Source: Saprolegnia diclina VS20
Lineage: Eukaryota; Oomycota; Saprolegniomycetes; Saprolegniales; Saprolegniaceae
Reading direction: 5' to 3'
Assembly: GCF_000281045.1 (NCBI RefSeq)
Contig: NW_008246171.1
Span: forward strand, 86,342 to 126,348
Length of the DNA: 40,007 nt
Positions 17,568 to 26,136 of the stretch are shown piece after piece. Position 1 is the first letter of the stretch. Each line of letters starts with the position of its first letter. The notes beneath the pieces are model-generated. The model was not told where the DNA came from. It made no database searches and was given only the letters and a program-made list of their open reading frames with translations. A program made the translations under genes and the position numbers.

Positions 17568-19049
17568 CTAGTTGCTAGTCGCAATAACAGTGTCTCGTAC
17601 GAGCAGATCCAGCGCGTCCACTTGGTCGTCGTCGACAGAGGTGAGGTAGAGCACCAGCGACGCTGCCAACGCTTGGTACTTGGCCGACCCAGCGCGGCTG
17701 AGAAATATGAGGGTTGCGAGTCGCGCCCGTGCCTGGCTCCGACCGGCGCTGTTGGGTGCAAGCACCTCTCTCCGCAAGCTCGGGGCGGCGTACAGTACGC
17801 TGGCAAGGTCGTTCAGGCCGAGGAAACCGCTGTGCAGGGATACAGAGAGCCCTACGAGGCGATGGCGAGCATCTCTAGGCTCGCGATACGCCAAGCGCTT
17901 TGCTTGTATCATCGCCGCCGGGCTCGGCCAGTACGTGGCTACGTCGTTAACATCCATCGTGGCGAGCTGGGGTGTTGTGGAGAGGAGGCAGGGGGTTGCC
18001 CACGTCACATGGCTGCTCATGGCAGCAAGGAGCCCGAGGACGTCATCGATGGCACTCGCACGCTGGAGCACATGATGACAGACCTGCGTCGCGGGGTCGA
18101 TGAGAAGCACAACGTCGTCTGCCGGGCAGTGCAGAGCCCAGTGCGTGCGGTGCTCGATGTTGACCGACACGACACGGTCGACGTCGGTCTCGTCGGCAGC
18201 CGAGAGCGCAAGCCGCGGTTGACGCAGCCAGTCGACGTGCGCACGCAGAGCCGTGGCCGAATCTTCCCAGTCGAGTCCTTCGAGAAAGCCATAAAGATCG
18301 ACAAGATGCACGAACCGGCGCATCCATGTGTCGCCTTCGAGCACTGTGAGCACGATGGCGTCGTCGCTGGTCCACGCCACGCACTCGACGTCGTCGTTGG
18401 CTGTCAAGAGCCGCGGCCGCCCGAGCCCTTCAACCCAAAGACCTTCGGGGGTCTGTGCCAACGAAAGAGCTCCTCGCGTAGCAATGGTATCGCGCATCGT
18501 TGGCGGCAGAACGCGGGCGTGCAGCGGCGGTGGCTCTCGTCTCGTCAAAGTTGTCCACGCAGCCACATCGACGACGATATCGTCTTCCACCTCGGAGACG
18601 AGATACAGAAGGCCGTTGGCTAAATAGCTCGTCTCGGGCTCGATGGGCAGTGCCATGATTTTGTCCAAGGCGACGCCGGCGCGCAGGTCGACGCGCAGGC
18701 GGTAAAGCCTCGAGGGATACCACGTCCAGAGGTACGCGACTGTGGCGTCGGATGGATCGAGAAGGACTTCGTACGGCGGCGTCTTCTGGTGCAAGCGGCG
18801 CGGCGCGTCGACTGGGTAGGCATACGTGTGCACGAGGCTGCCATTCGGAAGCACATGCCACTCGAGCGCGGGCTCCGAGGCGTCGAGAGCGGCGAGTGCA
18901 AGCTCAAAGCGCGCAGCGCCGTCGCCATCACAGGCGTCGTGGGCCAAATGCACGAGCGCGTAGGCTAGGCCATGGCCGCAAAGGAAGACGGGGGTGTCGA
19001 CGAGGTTGACGTCGGGCGCATGGCGTACTATCCACCCTTCCAGCGCCAT
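17568..19049 (-). CDS. Hypothetical protein, 493 aa
   Basis: A long uninterrupted frame with strong G/C-ending codon bias starts at the ATG at 19049. I recognise no family. Residues 60-300 show a repetitive beta-strand pattern with aromatic/hydrophobic strands separated by acidic turns (LDPSDATVAYLWTWYPSRLY, NGLLYLVSEVEDDIVV, DDVECVAWTSDDAIVLTVLE, HVDWLRQPRLALSAADETDV, ADDVVLLIDPATQ), which could form a degenerate beta-propeller; this is inference. The last 150 residues look helical (DALDLLVRDTVIATSN at the end). No signal peptide or membrane segment is seen. The ankyrin gene lies 269 bp upstream on the same strand. Confidence 0.8.
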   Translation of the reverse strand: MALEGWIVRHAPDVNLVDTPVFLCGHGLAYALVHLAHDACDGDGAARFELALAALDASEPALEWHVLPNGSLVHTYAYPVDAPRRLHQKTPPYEVLLDPSDATVAYLWTWYPSRLYRLRVDLRAGVALDKIMALPIEPETSYLANGLLYLVSEVEDDIVVDVAAWTTLTRREPPPLHARVLPPTMRDTIATRGALSLAQTPEGLWVEGLGRPRLLTANDDVECVAWTSDDAIVLTVLEGDTWMRRFVHLVDLYGFLEGLDWEDSATALRAHVDWLRQPRLALSAADETDVDRVVSVNIEHRTHWALHCPADDVVLLIDPATQVCHHVLQRASAIDDVLGLLAAMSSHVTWATPCLLSTTPQLATMDVNDVATYWPSPAAMIQAKRLAYREPRDARHRLVGLSVSLHSGFLGLNDLASVLYAAPSLRREVLAPNSAGRSQARARLATLIFLSRAGSAKYQALAASLVLYLTSVDDDQVDALDLLVRDTVIATSN

Positions 19050-19318
19050 GGCAATGGCAATATCCTGGTCCAGTGCCGAATATTGCCTTATCTAGTACAC
19101 AAACGGTTACAACGGAATTAGTCGCAATCCTGAAATCGATCTACATTTCGGCTTAGTTGCCTAATTAGGCGTAAAAAGGACCTTTTCCTGCACTTTCGAA
19201 CCTTGAAATTTGAAGACAAGGATAGAAATTCACCTATTCAGTAGTGGTCATGATGTCAACTCGGAAGACGGGAAGTTGACACAGCACAATGGAGGTGCTT
19301 TATAGCATAACATTAGTA

Positions 19319-20239
19319 CTATCGGTGGAGGCAGCGAACGCCGACATAGATCGCAATAAGCGCGAGGAGGGGAAGCACGATGGCGTTGATTTGAAGCGGG
19401 CTAAAGGCCATGATGACGCCGAGCGCCGAGACGCTCAAGACAAGGAGCAACACGAGCAGTAGCTGATGCCGCCAGAGACTCTCGCCCGGCCGTACCCAGT
19501 AGAAGCGCATCCAGAGCTTGGAGGGTTTCTGGGCTTCAAACTGCGATAAATAGTCGGCGACGTCAAAGTGGCCATTCTGCGCGGCAAAGTCGATCGCACC
19601 GGGGGTCCCGCCTTCGTTGCGGTGCGTCTTGAGAAACTTGACAACGTTTAAGTGCCCGTTCTGAGCTGCGAAATCAAGGGCTTGGACGCTGCAGCCTTCT
19701 TGCCGGTGCTCGTGGAGGAACTGGACGATATGCAAGTGCCCGAGCGCGGCCGCACCGTCCATCGCGCTCGTACTGCAGCCATTGTACCCGTTCTGATGCA
19801 GAAACGTGAGCACGTCGAGATGACCGCTGCACGCCGCAAGGTCCACGAGGTGCTGCACGTCGCAGCCGCTGCCGTACGTATGGTGCAGAAACATGAGCAC
19901 GGGCAGGCGGCCCGCGTGCACGGCGTCGATGAGGAGCGTGAAGAAGCCGCGGTAGCCGTAAGCGTCGATGTAGCGCAGGACGCGCGCGAGGCCGTAGCCG
20001 CGGTACCATGGCGTGAGGAACTCGGCGTCGATGCGGCGCAGCGTCGGCACAAAGTCGGTGCGCTCGTACGAGAGCCAAAAGTCACGGCAGGTGCTGGCCA
20101 TCGGACTCAGCCGCGCCTGGAAGTCGACGATGGCCAAGGGCCGCAGCGCAATGAAGTCGCGCCACGCGCCAGCTTGGTAGGCCGCAATGTGCAGCACGAG
20201 CTCGGGCGTGCTTAGGACGTGCGCGATGGCGGAGCTCAT
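19319..20239 (-). CDS. Ankyrin-repeat protein with two C-terminal membrane helices
   Basis: The 306-aa protein has an N-terminal region (VLSTPELVLHIAAYQAGAWR) typical of oomycete ankyrin proteins, followed by four degenerate ankyrin repeats at about residues 130-230 (AACSGHLDVLTFLHQNG, AAALGHLHIVQFLHEHR, AAQNGHLNVVKFLKTHR, AAQNGHFDVADYLSQF). Two hydrophobic helices follow, at about 260-280 (LLLVLLLVLSVSALGVIMAF) and 283-304 (INAIVLPLLALIAIYVGVRC). It is therefore probably a membrane-anchored scaffold with the repeats in the cytosol. The ATG at 20239 is the first in-frame ATG; earlier in-frame codons are not ATG. The partner is unknown. Confidence 0.85.
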   Translation of the reverse strand: MSSAIAHVLSTPELVLHIAAYQAGAWRDFIALRPLAIVDFQARLSPMASTCRDFWLSYERTDFVPTLRRIDAEFLTPWYRGYGLARVLRYIDAYGYRGFFTLLIDAVHAGRLPVLMFLHHTYGSGCDVQHLVDLAACSGHLDVLTFLHQNGYNGCSTSAMDGAAALGHLHIVQFLHEHRQEGCSVQALDFAAQNGHLNVVKFLKTHRNEGGTPGAIDFAAQNGHFDVADYLSQFEAQKPSKLWMRFYWVRPGESLWRHQLLLVLLLVLSVSALGVIMAFSPLQINAIVLPLLALIAIYVGVRCLHR

Positions 20240-21875
20240 ACGAGAAGTCGTCCGCGCCAGTCCGGACGCACGCTGTCTCTTTGGCTCAAGCCGAATGGCG
20301 CCAATCAGAGCCAAGCAGCAAGCGGATATTGACCAATCCGAGAGCGGCAAGGCCGTGTCACTGTGGCGTTATACAGTGTACGCCGTCTGGCGAGTACTGT
20401 CAACAGGCTTGTCGCGAGTCGCAACGCGGCTTCCATCGCAGTGATAGTTGACTGTCCTGCTCCACAGCGAATGGCGTCGGTTCCGCCAACGAGCGAGACG
20501 ACGCGGAATCCTTCGGTGCCGACCTCGTTGCACCGGCGATGTTCTTTCGGCCCCGCAGCACCACGGTCGTCGTCGCTGCTTTTCTCATCGGTTGGTGGAT
20601 GTTGACGCAATATATGGACGGGGATGGCGGCGATGTGCAGCAAGGGTCACGAAACAAGCCCTTGGACATCCAACCACCCTCTTTGGGTATACGTACTACT
20701 ACTCCCAGGACGCAGGGATGTCGTTGTGCATGGCAGAGATGAGGTCGACCGCTCGATTGCGCGAAAATGGAGCGTCGATAGCTCGTGGCGACGAGCGTCG
20801 TTGCACGGGCCGTTGAGCTTGTGGCGTTGTAATATGGTTGGCATTCATTACACGGCGGTGTCGTGGCGCGGTGACGGTGTTGGAGTAGACCACCCGTTTC
20901 TTGAGATGTCCCGTCCTTGTCGAAACCATCGACCTGCATTTCTTGGTTGTGACGTGTTGCGACTGCCCTGCACTGCACCAGTATCCAACGATACGATCTT
21001 ATAGGACGCGTGGATTGCCGAACACATTATTGTCGGAGGTAGAGTCCCGTGTGGCCGTCCAGCCACCAACGACAACACACATTTAGGCTCTAAGCTCGCA
21101 TGCCCGTCGCGGTAGAACACGCACAAAGGCCCTCTGCATGCTAAATGACACCAGAAAGCTTCGCGCCACTTTGCAAGCAGACCACGCATGGTGTGGATCT
21201 GCTTGTGACAGCGAACGGCCATCCCGAGCAGCGTCGCTCCCTGTGATGCTGTCGACTGTCGTCGCTCTTTCAACGATGGTCCTTTCTACAACAGTCCTCA
21301 GTCTCAGCGATCGGAATGGGGTGGCCGACCACTGCTGATAAAGCAAGCCGCCTCAATCCGTGCAAGCGCCCGTCTGGTCCAACAGCTCGGTGTTGTTGCC
21401 TTGCGTCTCGTGGTACTACGACGGCAGCTGACTAGAAGGGCGCTCTGTCCTACGCGCCAAAACAAATAGGTGGGATCGTCTTTTGAGGCCGAAAAAAGCG
21501 CCACAACGTTTGCAATCGCAGCGAGAAGTCTGTGGCAACGTAATGTGTCATGAACTTTTCAACGGGCCGGCTCGATCGCGGACACTCAGCACTTACCTAG
21601 ACCGCACACCCACCCTCTTTGGGGTTGGAACCTGCTTGGATATCAGGTCCATCGTTGCGCAAAGGGGACGAAAATTTCTTGACACGCAAGTCACGGAAAG
21701 ATCCGTTTGCCAGCTGCCTCTGGTCCAAAACGCAGAGTCGCTTTTCTCATCCGATTGGAGCAGCAGCAGCGTGTGACAGCCAGCGTGACTGCGTCTTTGT
21801 AATATTATGGTTTTGCTCGGCGGACAAGGATGTCAACATATCCCACTGTCAACGACGCATACACTTCCGACTCGT
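20240..21875. other. Long intergenic region with one weak small ORF
   Basis: In these 1.6 kb I see only the weak candidate at 20539-20742. The remaining frames lack coding bias and recognisable domains. It may carry regulatory sequence or decayed genes. Confidence 0.4.
20539..20742 (+). CDS. Weak candidate: small single-pass membrane protein, 67 aa
   Basis: An ATG-initiated frame encodes a short basic N-terminus, a hydrophobic helix (TTVVVAAFLIGWWMLTQYM, residues 8-26) and an acidic/polar stretch. The first 50 codons look coding-like, while the C-terminal 15 residues (Thr/Arg/Cys-rich) do not, so an intron or a shorter real product is possible. No homologue is recognised. Confidence 0.3.
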   Translation: MFFRPRSTTVVVAAFLIGWWMLTQYMDGDGGDVQQGSRNKPLDIQPPSLGIRTTTPRTQGCRCAWQR

Positions 21876-22307
21876 TCACACGGCCGGGCTCGAGAGCAAG
21901 TGCTTGGCCAGCGACCACATCGCCGGGCGATCATCCTCTTTTTCATTTCGCGGGCAAGTCGTCGGGCTCGTAACAGCACACACGGCATCGCCAGCGCGCT
22001 GGTTCAGATGCAGTGCGATGCGCACCTGGCCACAAGCCACCGCGTGCTCGACGTACACATACCGGACGCGCGTGTGCTCCAAGAGGCTCAGTACGACGCC
22101 AAGATGACCGCGTTCGATCGCGAGGAACATGGCCGCGTCGATTGCTTGACGAGTCGCGTTGGGGACGCACAGCTTCAGCGCCAGTAGATCCTGGGCTTCG
22201 ACCGCGGAGCGTAGTGGCGGGAGAGAGACGTTCATCGATCGTAGTATCTCTGCGACAGCATAGCTTTTTGCTTTCTTCTCTTTTTCTATCGTTCGAATAT
22301 CGACCAT
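21876..22307 (-). CDS. Hypothetical protein with ankyrin-like helical repeats
   Basis: From the ATG at 22307 the frame gives 143 aa (an alternative ATG at 22349 adds 14). The N-terminus is charged (EKEKKAKSY). The middle reads like degenerate ankyrin repeats: SLPPLRSAVEAQDLLALKLC, AIDAAMFLAIERGHLGVVLS, VEHAVACGQVRIAL. This may be a small helical-repeat protein or a remnant of a longer ankyrin gene of the type at 19319. The stretch after AVCAVTSPTTCPRNEKEDD is less gene-like and could hide a short intron. Confidence 0.45.
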   Translation of the reverse strand: MVDIRTIEKEKKAKSYAVAEILRSMNVSLPPLRSAVEAQDLLALKLCVPNATRQAIDAAMFLAIERGHLGVVLSLLEHTRVRYVYVEHAVACGQVRIALHLNQRAGDAVCAVTSPTTCPRNEKEDDRPAMWSLAKHLLSSPAV

Positions 22308-22767
22308 GGCTCGTTTATTGATTTTCGCGGGAAAAGCGTATGATGGCATGTCCTCCACGTTGCGTCGGTGAGTAACGGGCGGAGTAGAAATGGGTGCCCA
22401 AAATCTTTCAATTGGGGACACATACAGTCGTGCCGCGAGTCTGTTTTCCGCGATCCCACACGTGGCGTCGCGAGCGGTCGACTTGCATTGCGTACTCTCG
22501 TCGCCGACCAGAGCACGGAAGCATCTCATCGGGCCCCTGTCGGACGCATGGAACATCTCCAAATCTTTGCACGCACGTCGCAAGACTCTCTGCCGTCGTG
22601 TCCACGGAGGTCAAAGGACCGTGGGGCGTCCGCGTTTCGTATCCGGAGAGAGTGGGACAACGGTTTCGCCAAATATTCGTACTGTACGTTTGTCAAATTT
22701 TACACGCCAGCTGGAATGGCGCCGACCGGCACGAAAGCACTGCGCCGCCGACGATCACTTTTCAATT
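22308..22767. promoter_or_regulatory. Divergent intergenic region
   Basis: This separates the ankyrin-like gene from the Cys-rich-motif gene. An initiator-like atcacttttcaatt lies at 22754-22767, immediately before the ATG at 22768. That favours this ATG over an in-frame ATG at 22390, whose upstream codons lack gene-like bias. Confidence 0.4.
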
Positions 22768-23310
22768 ATGCTGGCAACGACAACGACGATCGAGGTGCCT
22801 TTGAGCTACGCTTCTTCCTCGTCCTTGCTCTCCCCGGCGTCTGCGATTTACGCCAAGAAGACCATTATGAACACTACGACCTTTGCCGGCAGCAATGCGT
22901 CGCATGGCCGCTGCAAGTACAAGAGCGGCCGCTGCATGAACGAGCGGACGATCAAGGAGAACGGCGAGCCCCACACGCTCTGCGAAGAGCACCGCCTCTT
23001 GCACAACAAGAACCAGCGCAAGTCGGACACCAAGCGCCGACGACTTCGCCGCGCGCTCCGCAACGAGCCGCACATCGCGACCATGGTGTCGCCGGTGCGC
23101 AGTGCATCCATGGACGACAGCGACGACGCGCTCTCATCGATTCTGTGCTCGTCGCCCGATGACGACGACGAGAGCGTCTGGTGGTCGCAACTGCCATCGA
23201 TCGCGCCGATCACTTGGACGAGCCTGCCCGAGCCCTGGACGCAAGAAGAGCTCCACATTCTGTCTGTGCTCCTCGACTTGCCGCTAGACCACCGCTTCAA
23301 CGCTGTATAA
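22768..23310 (+). CDS. Protein with short Cys/Lys-rich (possible DNA-binding) motif, 180 aa
   Basis: The key feature is a compact motif at about residues 48-85: CKYKSGRCMNERTIKENG, then LCEEHRLLHNKNQRKSD and KRRRLRRAL. The spacing of three Cys and one His (C-x6-C, C-x3-H) followed by a strongly basic helix suggests a small zinc-binding, nucleic-acid-binding element. I recall similar motifs in oomycete hypothetical proteins, but this is unverified. Residues 1-40 are Ser/Thr-rich. The C-terminal 80 residues are acidic (DDSDDALSS, SSPDDDDESVWW) and end in a helix (TQEELHILSVLLDLPL), resembling an activation region. A transcription-factor role is inference. Confidence 0.7.
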   Translation: MLATTTTIEVPLSYASSSSLLSPASAIYAKKTIMNTTTFAGSNASHGRCKYKSGRCMNERTIKENGEPHTLCEEHRLLHNKNQRKSDTKRRRLRRALRNEPHIATMVSPVRSASMDDSDDALSSILCSSPDDDDESVWWSQLPSIAPITWTSLPEPWTQEELHILSVLLDLPLDHRFNAV

Positions 23311-23930
23311 ATTAGATCCACCTCGCGATACATTATTGATGTTTAAACTAAGAACTCGTGCGTCCACTACGTCGTCCCTTTGATACCGTTTTGATGATGG
23401 GTGCAAAATCGACTAGCAAGTTCTAACATAAACCTGCGCACGAATATTGGGTTACGAAGCACAAATAGGGTAGCCACCCCATCATATTTGCCTGATCGTA
23501 GCTCTGATCGCGAGCTCGGGTTCTGAAACGAGATCGAAGGCAGCTCACGCTTCGGTGGGCGAGAGCGAAACACTGCTGTTTTGGTTTAGTGGCCAGGGGA
23601 CAATCTAATATATGCGCCTCCTGAGTCCGACTCACGAGTGGTGCCAGCGTGGAGGTGCGCAATCGAAGCAGAGAAAGCGGCGGCCGAGTGGGCAAAGTAG
23701 CTTGTAGGATAATGTCGCCACTTGATCGAACCGTCCATACTGGCGCCATTTTGACAAGGCAAAGTCGGACTGGACACGAGGTGAGAGGAAGCGATGGCCA
23801 GACAGGTAGCCGAGAGCTGTAGCCGAGTGGTCTGCACATGCGACTGGGTGCATGGTTGATATCTGATGTGCCAACTTGGGAACCTCCGAGATCGCATAGA
23901 TCAAGCCTGCAGCACTTGATATTCACAGCC
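23311..23930. other. Intergenic region, no gene seen
   Basis: Several open frames overlap here on the minus strand, but none has codon bias or recognisable content. A tRNA-like D-arm string at 23819-23840 is not supported by a full cloverleaf. Confidence 0.5.
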
Positions 23931-24235
23931 ATGGCCGAGAAGCGCGGCCTCTGGACGGAGCATGTCGACGCAGCGACGGGGGTAATGCGATGGGGAGCGG
24001 GATAAGGCGCGACTGACGTCATGCATAGCGCACGTTCTACTACAACGTCGCATATGGCCGCAGCTTCTGGACGCTACCGGACGACTGCGCCGTGGTCCGA
24101 CCACGGCAGGCTCCCGCCGAGCCCGACGACAATGCGATGGACACGATTAGCAAGGAGGCGACGAGCCTCACCGAGCGCATCAAACTCGCCCTCGAGAAGA
24201 AGGCAAATGCGTCCTCGACAGAGCCCACTGCGTAG
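23931..24235 (+). CDS. Small WW-domain protein, two exons, 85 aa
   Basis: The model is join(23931-23981, 24029-24235), with a 47-nt intron (23982-24028, gtaatg...catag, phase 0). Splicing creates a complete WW domain split across both exons: LWTEHVDAATG in exon 1 and RTFYYNVAYGRSFWTLPDD in exon 2, with both signature Trp residues (W8 and W32), the GRxFYYN strand and the terminal Pro. WW domains bind proline-rich peptides. The rest is a short Pro/acidic linker and a C-terminal helix (TISKEATSLTERIKLALEKK). Neither exon alone looks like a gene. It is convergent with the SMIM13-like gene, with 28 bp between the stop codons. Confidence 0.85.
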
Positions 24236-24263
24236 CACGTTCGTGTTGGTGTTAGTTAGTCGA

Positions 24264-24586
24264 TTAATCCTCTTCGCGCGCAAGTAAACTACTACCGGTT
24301 TGACGTCGCTTGGGATTCTCCTACAAAGACGATGACGTCGTGCGCCAGCGAGATCGAGGCGCCATGGGCGAAATACCTTGTACTGCTTGAGGCGCTCGTC
24401 AAAGGACGCGGGCTTGGACGCGGGTGGCGGCGACGTCGGCGGGTTCAAGTCCAGGAGCTCGCGCACGAGCTTCATCTTGGAGAGCATGAGCTTCCAGACG
24501 ACGACCCATCCGAGCGCGAGGGTGACGAGGACGATGCAGATCGCGCCGACAAAGTACATGGCCCGGATCACGACCGCGCCGTCCAT
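24264..24586 (-). CDS. SMIM13-like small integral membrane protein, two exons, 88 aa
   Basis: The model is complement(join(24264-24320, 24377-24586)), with a 56-nt intron (24321-24376, gtattt...tttgtag). The protein has one membrane helix at about residues 10-33, running into a cytosolic-side motif (LGWVVVWKLMLSKMKLVREL) that closely resembles the GWYFVWHLFLSKFKFLREL segment of animal SMIM13. A Pro-rich stretch (NPPTSPPPASKP) and a basic tail follow, completed by exon 2 (ENPKRRQTGSSLLAREED). The ATG at 24586 gives a 9-residue lead before the helix. The family's function is not established. Three ATTGG motifs (CCAAT boxes on this strand) lie upstream. Confidence 0.82.
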
Positions 24587-24617
24587 CCTGCTGCACTTTC
24601 TCTTAGAAATGCGTGCG

Positions 24618-24683
24618 ATTGGCAGAAATGCTAGCATTTACGCGCGCGGATTGGCCATGCATTGCGTGCGCGCTGCCGATTGG
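24618..24683 (-). promoter_or_regulatory. Three evenly spaced CCAAT boxes upstream of the SMIM13-like gene
   Basis: ATTGG occurs at 24618-24622, 24650-24654 and 24679-24683, reading CCAAT on the gene's strand at about 32, 64 and 93 bp before the ATG. The last two extend to the same gattggcca. CCAAT boxes are bound by NF-Y in eukaryotes; a role here is inference. Confidence 0.4.
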
Positions 24684-25368
24684 CCAAAACGATGTGCGTA
24701 TTTCGCTCCCGAGAAATTCGGGAAATTTGTGAATTGCGTGCATTTCAACCATTGCCACAAATTACTCATCGACAAATAGTAGGCACGTAGAGACGCGGAG
24801 AGTGGCGTTGCGAGCGCACGCCAGGTCGCCGCGTACGGCGTCCCCACATGGTTCGCGGCGACGTCGTTGGCGGCGTGAGGACTGAGCCATTGAGCCGTTG
24901 ATGGTACACCCGTGGCGTGCCACGTCAGTGCCCCCCACCGTTGCATTGACGAGGGTCCAGCGCATGAAAGAACTTCCTCTACCGTTTGTGCCATGACCTT
25001 GAACTTGATTCATTCAGAGTGTAGAGGACGAAGTGGTTTGTTCGAGTATATCCGAGCATTGCTCGCGCCATGTCGTAAGCGCTGCTGAATACCTTGCCGA
25101 GCGACGTTTGCCGATCCTACGCGTCTGCAATGCACGCTGCGGCGCTACGCGTTGCAACTGCATTACGAGAGCTTATCGCGGTGGCAGGACCCCGCTTCAT
25201 GGCATTACGTGGCGCCTGCTTGCGTTCGTAGCGCGGAGCCAAAGGGTTTTCGCACTTGATTGGGCGACAGCGTAATATTCTGCGTTTCTCGCAAGACCAT
25301 TGGTGCATTTCGCTTGGAGCCATCTCATTGGCCAAAACGCGACGTCGACCAAAGCTGGCAGCCGAAGG
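24684..25368. other. Intergenic region, no gene seen
   Basis: No supported gene. A minus-strand frame at 24638-24994 begins with ATG but lacks recognisable content. Another cattggccaaaacgcg sequence at 25326-25341 lies just before the coiled-coil gene and repeats the ATTGGCCAAAAC seen at 24679. Confidence 0.45.
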
Positions 25369-25962
25369 ATGGACGTCCAGGAGATGCTCGAGATGGTGCA
25401 GGTGAACCATCAGGCGGCCTTGGACGCGCTTGCAGCACAAGTCGAGACGCTGCGCGAGACTGTCCAGCTCCAACAGCTCGAGCTCCAACAGCAGCGGGAG
25501 GCGCACGAGCAGGCTGTCGCGACCCTCGAGAACGACGCAACCAACCTGCGGCAGCTCCTTCAGCAAACACAGGCGGAGAACCAAGAGCTCAGCGCAACGG
25601 TGCATCTTCTCAACGACGAGCTTAATGTCAAGTCGACTGCAAAGCGCCTGCCGCCGACACCAAGCGAGCCCGAGACGCCCGTTCCGTCCTACGAGAGGGA
25701 GGTCCCCGCCTACGACAACAGCGCCGCGAGCCACACGAGCATGGACACGTCCATGGACTTTAGCTACCCGGCGCTCTGGGACCAGCCACAAGAGACCATG
25801 GCGCCCCTGCACGTATACAACATGTATCAGAACGACCGTTCGGCACGGCCGCCCAAGCTGGCCGGCTTCAAGGAGCCTCCTGCCCACGACAGCAACTCGC
25901 GCCTCGAACACGAACTCCGGCGCTTGCGTGAAAAGCTCGGAGCCTGCTCGACAGCGCTGTGA
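25369..25962 (+). CDS. Coiled-coil protein, 197 aa
   Basis: Starting at the first in-frame ATG (25369), the protein has a long Gln/Glu/Leu-rich coiled coil at about residues 8-90 (QAALDALAAQVETLRETVQL, QQLELQQQREAHEQAV, LRQLLQQTQAENQELSATVH), then a Pro-rich segment (RLPPTPSEPETPVPSYE), a Tyr/Met-rich region and a second short coiled coil at the C-terminus (SRLEHELRRLREKLGACSTA). No enzymatic domain is seen. It is probably a structural or adaptor protein that multimerises, but no specific partner can be named. It is convergent with the next gene, 174 bp apart. Confidence 0.75.
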   Translation: MDVQEMLEMVQVNHQAALDALAAQVETLRETVQLQQLELQQQREAHEQAVATLENDATNLRQLLQQTQAENQELSATVHLLNDELNVKSTAKRLPPTPSEPETPVPSYEREVPAYDNSAASHTSMDTSMDFSYPALWDQPQETMAPLHVYNMYQNDRSARPPKLAGFKEPPAHDSNSRLEHELRRLREKLGACSTAL

Positions 25963-26136
25963 GCGAACTAACGTCCGTGTTATTTATGCAAGCCCGGTGA
26001 CGTCAACGACTGCCCCGCCCACGCCTCGAGGTCTTGACGTGCATTTGTCAAGTGTCAATTTAGCAATTTTGTTGGACGTCTTGTTATGGGATGCGCTGTC
26101 TTGATATCAAACGGGTCACTTGGCCTAGTCGTTAGC

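Noticed and set aside
22390-22767. N-terminal extension of the Cys-rich-motif protein
   Set aside because: In-frame ATG at 22390 exists, but these codons lack coding bias and an initiator-like site lies directly before 22768.
23819-23840. tRNA-like D-arm string (gtagccgagtggtct)
   Set aside because: No acceptor stem, anticodon arm or GGTTCRA T-arm at proper distance.
24638-24994. 118-codon minus-strand frame with ATG upstream of the SMIM13-like gene
   Set aside because: No recognisable features and weak codon bias; it overlaps the CCAAT region and ends in likely promoter sequence.
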